The position numbers and the translations under genes are program-made. Below the pieces are notes generated by a model. The model saw only the letters and a list, made by a program, of their open reading frames with translations. It was not told where the DNA came from and did not search any database. Of a DNA stretch of 64,000 bases, positions 56,089 through 64,000 are shown in pieces. The DNA comes from Chondrilla cf. caribensis (Eukaryota > Porifera > Demospongiae > Chondrillida > Chondrillidae), in the NCBI GenBank assembly GCA_964020155.1, contig OZ026554.1, positions 2,059,247 through 2,123,246 of the forward strand. Reading direction: 5' to 3'. Each line of letters starts with the position of its first letter. Position 1 is the first letter of the stretch.

Positions 56089-58538
56089 CTACATATCCAA
56101 TTTGGAACAGCAAATGCCACCATGGCCATCAGCATAATACAGCAATAGATGATCGGCAGTATCATCAAACTGCTTGCTCAGATTCCCATCTTTGTCTGGA
56201 CACAGGGGGAGGAAACCGTGAGGGCCACACCCAAGGGAGGGGATCACCCCCACCAAACGCCCCTCTTTACTTAACCAGTACATCTCTTCACGAAAGTGTT
56301 CTTGAAACATCGATGAAACAACAATGTGACCTGCAATGCACAGTACAAGATGAACATGAATACATTATTTTGTGCACCGTATAATATATGTACAAATTAG
56401 ACAGGTATAATATACATGTATGTAGTTGAGGTATGTTCTTCTGTAGGTACATGCATTCACAGTACATAATCCCCTAATCCTGTGTAAATATTACCTGTGT
56501 ACACGAGCAACTACAAATTACTGTATATCAAATGTACATTGTGGGTTGTGTATGGTCTATGTATGTACTGTACAATAATTACCAATGTGTCATGTGTGGT
56601 ATGTACATACAAAAGTACTTACAGTGTATATATACGTATATATTACATACTTAAACATATACTGTACATATTGTGTATGTGGGCATGTATTGTATGTATT
56701 GCATGGATATGCACCCATGCAACTATGTAGAGTACGTAAATGAGTATGGATGTGAGCGATGCATTGGTGTGTAGGTGTTGTTTGTGTGTATACACGTGTT
56801 GAGAGCATGTGTGTGTGTGGGGGGGGGGGGGGGGGGGTACATGTATGTGCATGCAGTGTACACATGAATTACTGAAATGGTACATATGCTCACCTTTTTC
56901 ACAGAGTGGATAATACTCATAAACGTAACCAGGGAGTTGAACATCCAGGAGAATCACTAAATCCAGACAACTATTGGTGTGAAATAAGAAATGATTGTTT
57001 TTTCTCCGATACTGTGCCTCACACACAGAAAAACCCCACTAAAAACATATTCACTTACCTCACTTTCCTCTCAACCACAACCAGAGTATCATTGAATGCT
57101 AGTGCTGCCATGCACCCAAACACTCTCTCTCCTGGGTGACTTATGTCCCAAACACGAAGAACCCTACAGTGAACCATGTCACTCTGGAAGGATAAGTCTT
57201 GTTCTTCTCTGTCCACAGTACCGGCTTTTCTCTGAAGACTGAGAGGTGAGTGTGTGATGGGGTCCCAGAAGGTTGCTTTGCGTTTCAACACAATCATCAG
57301 CGTTCCGGGGAATGTTATCATGTTGTAGTACTGGTCTACATCCACTTCCAAACTGGCACACTTCATTCCATCTAAAGTTTCACATGTGATCCTGACAATT
57401 GGATGACACACAAACATGCAATAAACATACATACAAACAATTTCCATAAATGTGTATATTTCATTAGATTCTGTTACGAGATGGGCAGCAGACACCAACC
57501 CTCGTCAATGCAAGCTCTGGTGCACAGTGTGTATATGCATACCTACATATATCCATATATCCATTGTAGACAAATATTACACAAAGATTACTTACAATAA
57601 GTGAAGTTAATAGCTCGTGGTAAGATTCTATACATTCTGGATTGTAGCGAGTCATTGCATAGTTCAAAGTACAGCGATACTCTTTCACATTGGGATATGC
57701 TGGATACCTTCTACGTATTTTGTATCAGTCCTGAAAGTATTCCCAGTATAAAGTGTATGGCTAAAATGCGAGTGAACATTATTTTCTTTGTAGGAAAGCA
57801 AATTCAGAACAATCCACTGCACTCAACATCCACTACAGATTCAACGGGTTAGTAGCAGGGGGCAGAGTTACAATATACGTACAATGACATACGTACACAA
57901 CCACTCGCTCCTCAGTGACTCAAACTAACCTACTATCATATTTATACAAATTCTTTCCTATGGTTGCTTGGATAGGTAGCATGTGTTGCAATTCCAGTGT
58001 AGTGTCATTAGAGCTCCTAATAACATTGTCGTATAATCGTCTTCGATGGACCGGTATGCCAACATCACATTCACGCACAATATTGCCACTATCATCAAAT
58101 ACCAGATGTCTGCATGATTAAAGAAGATACATACACATTATTGCAAAGATGATACATCAACACCGCAAGAATTCAACACTAGCTCAATGGAACGATGTTC
58201 AAGACAAAACTTTTTAATGTACGTAGTAGGTACCTTTTGGTTATTTGCAGCTTGCTTGGACAAGCTGTTGAACAAGCTGTTGAACAACCTGTGCACATCC
58301 TATCCACTTTCAGCACTTTATGTGTATTATTGTCGGGTGAGAATTGTACACTGGTGAGTATTTATTGTAGCTTTCGATTCACCATAATGGCTTGGCTGAT
58401 TTGGGTACTGTACCATATACGTATGTTCTTTGTATGCAAATGAATTCATTCACCAGGATGTTGGGTAGATTTTGGGGTTGAGAATTTGAATCGGTACGTG
58501 AATGAGAATGGAACTAGGTGGATTGACGTATGAAAAGG

Positions 58539-58627
<89 letters not shown>

Positions 58628-59170
58628 ATATGTACACACTACACATGAACTTCAAAACCAACTTATCAAGTTTGTCTTCCTTGTAGTACATGGTGGTGGT
58701 TTTGTACAAGACCATGAACAACCTAGTACAAAAGCCAGTTTTCCAAAAATGAAGAGATTATTCAAACACGCGCCATGTACATACTACATACGTACGTATA
58801 TAAACAGTACAGGAGACTTCGACCTACTCAGTATGAGGTAGCCATCTTTGTGGGTAGGCTTGTACGCTTTCGATACGAGGGCAAGGCAGGGTAAATAGGT
58901 AGCCACTATCAGCCAAATAGCACCGAGGCTGCATGAAGGAACACTCGTCCTGGAACTGTACAAACTGTAGGTGGTAGAACACACTCAGTGGCCAGATATG
59001 CAGGTGATGTGAAATGGTAATATATCACACAGTGTGTGCATATACATGGTAAATCTAGGTTGTACCAGATACAGATTATGCATATTGAGACAGAAGGATG
59101 CAAATGAACACATGTACTTACATGTTTAATATGCAATGCATGTACATAAGCACACACACAAACTCACACA

Positions 59171-59269
<99 letters not shown>

Positions 59270-59298
59270 ACACACGCATGCACACACACACACACACA

Positions 59299-59371
<73 letters not shown>

Positions 59372-59403
59372 ACACACGCATGCACACACACACACACACA
59401 CAG

Positions 59404-59473
<70 letters not shown>

Positions 59474-59876
59474 CCCCTCCACACACACACACTGTACAAT
59501 ATTACCATGAGGAATTCACAGCTCTCTCTTTGGCCAGCTGGTAAATTAATTCCAGATTGGCTTTCATTAGTGAGGAACAAAACCAGGGTGTGCTTGCCAA
59601 GGATGAAATGAGACAGGAAATTGAGGAACTCTTTCTTAACATGCTGCACAGAGAAACCAAGACCAGTAGGCATTATTTCACATTCATTTGGTGGTGCTGT
59701 AGACTCTTGAATGCAGGAATAAAATCTCACACTTATGTAATGAGCTGATAAAACAGGCCACAACAACAACATTTCATGGACCATACCACAACAGTGAATG
59801 ATGTCACCAGAGAGGGTATGTAGTCACAAAGAAACAACAGCTATAGTCTTGCATAGCCAGACACCTCACCCGCCAT
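56089..59876 (-). CDS. Uncharacterised intron-rich gene with propeller-like segments
   Basis: Minus-strand exons by splice sites and phase: 59876-59870 (ATGGCGG|), 59744-59506, 58964-58828, 58350-58234, 58109-57930, 57710-57596, 57391-57059, 56970-56894, 56330-56089. The first five junctions and the last two agree in phase. Segments such as DVQFSPDNNTHKVLKVDRM, HLVFDDSGNIVRECDVGI and CRVLRVWDISHPGERVFG resemble beta-propeller blades. There is no signal peptide or membrane segment. The junction 57596/57391 fails: the upstream exon ends in phase 0 while the next needs phase 2, so an indel, a missed micro-exon or a different acceptor (57360, after GAATGAAG) is required. The start is uncertain, since a 7-nt first coding exon is inferred. 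About 480 residues. I do not recognise the family. Confidence 0.55.
56812..56837. repeat. Poly-G run within a TG context
   Basis: About 20 consecutive G after GTGTGTGTG, in the last intron. Confidence 0.9.
57059..57391 (-). other. Largest exon of the 56-60 kb gene
   Basis: 111 residues, including ITCETLDGMKCASLEVDVDQ, PGTLMIVLKRKATFWDPIT and GCMAALAFNDTLVVVERKV. Strand-and-turn pattern of propeller type. Confidence 0.7.
58543..58625. repeat. (AC)n microsatellite
   Basis: Pure AC run in an intron. Confidence 0.95.
59151..59492. repeat. (AC)n microsatellite, ~340 bp, internally duplicated
   Basis: The longest dinucleotide tract here. The unit with ATACACACACACGCATGC occurs twice (59263 and 59364 regions), so a ~100 bp piece was duplicated. 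It ends ~15 bp from a splice donor (59506). Confidence 0.95.
59506..59744 (-). other. Second exon of the 56-60 kb gene
   Basis: HYISVRFYSCIQESTAPPNE, then VQHVKKEFLNFLSHFILGKH and ESQSGINLPAGQRESCEFLM|. Donor ATG|GTAATA joins in phase 0 to FVQFQDECSFMQPRCYLADS (58964-58828). Confidence 0.7.
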
Positions 59877-60261
59877 TTTATTTGTACGATAATAAAATGT
59901 AGAATTTATTGTACCCTCTACAAACTAAAGTACAGGCAGATTCATTACAAAGACAAAATGAAGAGATTACAATGGTAGCTCAGAAGATCTAAATTCACAC
60001 AAATTATATTTATTGGGGGTAAATTTGTATTTCAGAGCAGCAACAATGTAGTTATGCATGTAACCTGGATTATCATGTGACAAGTCACATGGTATGTGTT
60101 GAAAAAGTATTATCATGTGACAAGTCACATGAGACGCACATGACATTACAATTGGTGATAAGGACTATAAAGATTGAAAAAACTCTGTAATATATTCATA
60201 ACTAGGCACTTTTGCAACACTTAAAAGAGTCCATGCATAAGTAAACTTGGAATATCTCACT

Positions 60262-62529
60262 TCATAGTTGGTGCAGTGTTCTCAGACTCACATGTTTTGA
60301 TCTTTTCAGATGATCCTTTGCTATTGACAATACGTCCAGTGACCTACAGCTCCCGTTGGCATGGTACCAGTTCAAAGAGGCATGCAGTGTTTTGACAGAC
60401 GGTGGTTCATCAGGCTTTGAGATGCTCCACACATGAGAGGTGACGTATTCAACCACAATGTCACCAAACCTGACTAACCTGAGTGGTAGCGGAGGTGCAC
60501 ACAGATCTGCAGGGCAATAGGAAGTAGAGTACAACGATCACATCACAGAGGGAATCTTGCTGAACACCTACCAGAGGCCTTCACTCTACCACCATTGAAC
60601 AAACTGAAGGAGGTGTGGCAACAGTGGTCCAATTGCTCCTGTTTTTCACATACTAATGACCTGCATACACAGATTACAAACAGGACAAATTTCCAAGTCA
60701 CCAATTGATCTGCACATATATACATATTATGTACATACATATGTACCTATATCCTGATTGAGGGGTGGATTGAAGGAAAAACTGTGTGCACATAAGCCAT
60801 GTTGCATGGGGTCACCCCAACAGGAGTTATTGTTCAGGATAGATTGATTGACAAACAAACAGGAAATTAGTAAACTAAAAACTAATTTGCACTGCAGATG
60901 ATATGTTGCATTGAACGATGTGCATATTTGCACTCAACTGTAGACCATGAAGTGTGAACGTTAAAGTCATGTCATTGTGATCGGCTCACCCGGTTAGTGG
61001 ATCGAGTAGCACACAAGGCAATGGAGGGAAGTCCACGGCAATGTCCGCAGTGATGTAGCCCCCTTCAGTCAGCCGCAAGTTCACGTCCTGAGAACAGTGG
61101 TCTCCAATGGGGATCAGATCAGGACTACAGCGACAACATACGCACATGCTTATATGCAGTGTACATACACAGGGTATTGCACTTCAAACATACTATGTGC
61201 AAGTACATACACTACAAACACATAGTACGTGTACATACACATATACATATACATATGTATGTATGTACATAGAGTACATGTGTACTGTCAGTGGAGCATG
61301 TGCAATAATCCTAGACTTGTATACAGTTGAGGTTCTTAGTATTTACATACGTATTCCACGAAATACTCAAAGAATCATTAATTTCTTCCTTGGGTGCACA
61401 AAACACACAAACACATAGGGGAAATCACCTGGGTACAAGATAACAATGCTCCACCTTAATTCAACACACGCGCATACGCAACTGTGCTTTCAGACACACC
61501 TTTCATGTACGTACAAACATCCACACAACACGTGACAACTGACGTTTGTTCCTGCTGGTAGGTAGGCCATTGCAGTCTACATCTCCACACCAGCGGTAGG
61601 AATGGGCTCTTCAACAGACAACGTCCGGTCATCGTCTGAGCCAGATTAAGCCAAGGGGGGGTCAGATCACTGAGGAAGGTCTCCATCACCACAAACCAGT
61701 TTGATTGTTCCCTGTCATTGAGGATTCTGATGAAGACAACAATAAAAGAGAGTATTTTGAATTCACGCAACAGACAAATTGAATGTGCATCATATTTTAG
61801 CATGTGGGATAGGTACCACAATTCCCACATGATTCGAAGTTCACAGGAAAATGGTTGTGATTTGAATTAGGTAAATACTATAAAGGTTGAAAAATTAGCA
61901 CACACACATACGTATACAATACACGCTTACATAATGTCTGTAATATAATAATGTATAAGTATATTATTATATATCTATAATGTATATTATATTATTGCAT
62001 AAAAAGCTACGTATGTACGTACACGAACACATACGTACAAATATGGAAGTTTCAGAACGATTTCCCCACACACAGGAAACAGTATGTGTGACACGGTATC
62101 TTTGGAATTACGTATAAAGGGGATCCCTAGGGGTCAACACGGCTACTGCATGCAACACAGGTATGTATGTAGTCCTAACAGACACAAGCTGAGTGACGAT
62201 CAACCTACGATGTCTTGTATTGCAGCCATGCTTCGTTGGCTGCTGCTCGGTCTCCAAACATACTGTGGAGAAACACAAGGTAATAGGAAAATCGCGGACT
62301 GAACTGTAGCATGCTTCTGAGCAACCGGTCCACTTCCCCAATCCATTCACGGAGTGGTCCCCTACCCTCTTCAGGTGTATGCACCTTTCCATGACCACTT
62401 GGTTTCAGCATGTGAATGGAGAATGCCGACTCCACTGCTGCAAGAGCCAACAGCTGTGGTACCCGGTCACTTTTCACCAATCGATCCCATAGTATGCGAG
62501 CGTGAGCCGAGCTGGTACTGTCCATCACC
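60262..62529 (-). CDS. Uncharacterised intron-rich gene, 5' end not resolved
   Basis: Exons chained by phase: 62529-62209, 61726-61532, 61124-60990, 60781-60747, 60652-60572, 60506-60262 (stop TGA at 60264-60262). The first exon is helical (RVPQLLALAAVESAFSIHML; EVDRLLRSMLQFSPRFSYYL). The second continues with METFLSDLTPPWLNLAQTMT. The rest looks like a beta-sandwich (SQDVNLRLTEGGYITADIAV; LPLRLVRFGDIVVEYVTSHV). Helical repeats followed by a beta-sandwich recall adaptin large chains, and the strand pattern faintly recalls AP-5 beta, but this is a weak memory-based impression. No start codon is supported, and upstream exons probably exist beyond 62529. All five junctions keep frame. The last exon has an alternative donor at CAT|GTGAGT (60291). 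Confidence 0.6.
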
Positions 62530-64000
62530 CTTCAAAGTGGGAACAGTGACACATTAGGATGAGCCCAAACACACAAAATATACTAGCACAGATGCACACT
62601 ACGTACTACATACGTATAATACATGGTAAAAGTGTACTTTGTAACAGCGCACCTAGCTTTGGGATAATGTCTATGCTGTATGTTGAGTCAACATACATAT
62701 GTACACACAAATGTACAAATACGTACATACATAACTGTACAGTGCAGTGACCAATAGGGAAATGTTCCAAGGAACAAGGCTCACTGTTCCTAACTACACA
62801 TTCGCACGAATACACTTCCAATTCATTGTCAACATTCACAGCATAGCCTTTACATTAGCAACCCTGCAGACCTACCAATGCAAACCCTACAAATGTCCTT
62901 AGTAACTGTACCAAGATGTTGAGATTCTCCATGTATGACTTAGTGTAGTTAGAGCATTGGTAACTGCTTCCACTAATGCATCCATGTACACGTCACCCCA
63001 TCATGACACCGTTTTGATGCTACACGTGTACACCAAGTAATTGACAAGAATGCTAAAACGTTCATGGTAAATACACAAGGAAACTGCTCAATCATTCTCA
63101 ATGCAAAACGTACTATCTTTGGGAGATTCTTATTGCACAAGGTGTTGTTGAACACAGGCATGCACTCACATAGCCCAATTTACACACTACTATGGCTACA
63201 TTTGTTGTTTGTGAAACATTTGTATTGATTCAATTCACTGAGGATTAGACAAGGTTGTCACAGTCAACATGTGGATATGCATCAACACCTGACCTGTGTG
63301 ACATCAAGTTTGTGACATGCATCACATATTTGAGACGTGATAGAAGTGTGTGAAACATGTGTAAGATACATGCACTACAGTACAGAGTCGGTGTATACTT
63401 AAGTACATAAACAGTTACTTAGGCAATGTCTAGCATTGCAATACACAATTCTGAAAGGTTGAAAAGAACAATACACAGTACACAGTATGTGTATGTCATA
63501 TACCTGTGAAGTACCACATGACTCGCACAGACATCCTAAATATGGCCATACTGACGTAATGCAATGTTTAAGTGCAAAGGAACATACGTACATTGAACTC
63601 AAAGATTAAATGGGACAGAAACTTATCATGTACCTCTGGAATATAGCACTATTCTATTCACACCAAATTTTATTTGTGGCTGTCCACACTTGTACCCTGT
63701 GCAGAAACAACAGCGGATAATCACAACTTCACTGTGTTGTACAGTGTCGCTTGGACCACAGCCTACATGCTTCACCAGGTTGTACACAGTAGGAAGCTGA
63801 AGACTATGTGATCCAAAGGTCATGTGGATATTCACTTTCTAACTAATCACTGCTTATTTCAAACTGTTATCCCAAAAATAGGTACTGTATCATACATATT
63901 CATATACACACAATATTTGTATGTAACCACAACAACAGTCTACAGAGCATTTATCTGTATTATTACTATGTTACGTAGTACACGTTGTGCACACTGTGTG
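62530..64000. other. No gene recognised
   Basis: A possible exon at 62876-62938 (minus; YMENLNILVQLLRTFVGFAL) has splice-like borders but its phase does not fit the next exon. Elsewhere only short unconvincing frames. It is probably intron or upstream part of the previous gene. Confidence 0.4.

Noticed and set aside
62606..62839. Possible exon with Cys-rich reading (EVYSCECVVRNSEPCSLEHF)
   Set aside because: No usable acceptor in frame; stops on every phase from the nearest AG.

Overview
This 64 kb window is animal nuclear DNA. The genes are split by short introns with GT-AG splice sites, TATA boxes precede first exons, and the proteins are animal extracellular-matrix families (collagen triple helix, Kunitz, TIL, VWC). 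The DNA is AT-rich with many (TG)n microsatellites and both LINE and cut-and-paste elements. A non-bilaterian animal, perhaps a sponge, fits the small introns and the unusual KGE/KGD-rich collagens, but the lineage is inference.

Region 1 (1-46 kb) is a tandemly duplicated collagen locus. Three minus-strand genes (A 6112-11202, B 17471-23448, C 36604-41602) share one plan. A 199-nt first coding exon encodes a signal peptide and a coiled coil. A single ~2 kb intron follows, then one giant exon holding a Cys-x-Cys motif and an uninterrupted Gly-X-Y helix of 323, 445 or 334 full triplets. There is no C-terminal non-collagen domain, and Asn-Gly-Thr sequons recur within the helix. Broken first exons (13.2, 15.2, 26.4 and 44.4 kb), small collagen remnants and a decayed fourth collagen exon (29.4-29.9 kb) lie between the intact genes, so the locus has a birth-and-death history. 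Transposons fill the gaps: two pieces of a LINE with a restriction-like endonuclease (1-1029 and ~31422-32900), an APE-type LINE fragment next to an assembly gap, a Tigger/pogo element with one frameshift, Tigger-derived MITEs, and a 194-bp inverted-repeat element carrying a hammerhead-like motif.

Region 2 (46.5-54.8 kb) is one minus-strand gene that I could chain exon by exon (15 coding exons, ~650 aa). It runs signal peptide, Kunitz, TIL, Kunitz, TIL, two copies of a TIL+VWC four-exon block, and a final VWC. It is probably a secreted matrix-bound protease inhibitor. One TIL exon carries an in-frame stop that a cryptic donor could bypass. A hAT-derived element with a perfect 8-bp target duplication sits in one intron.

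Region 3 (56-62.5 kb) holds two more minus-strand intron-rich genes. One has propeller-like motifs (56089-59876). The other (60262-62529, open at its 5' end) has a beta-sandwich-like C-terminal part with only a faint resemblance to AP-5 beta. I cannot name either with confidence. Nothing gene-like was recognised from 62.5 to 64 kb.
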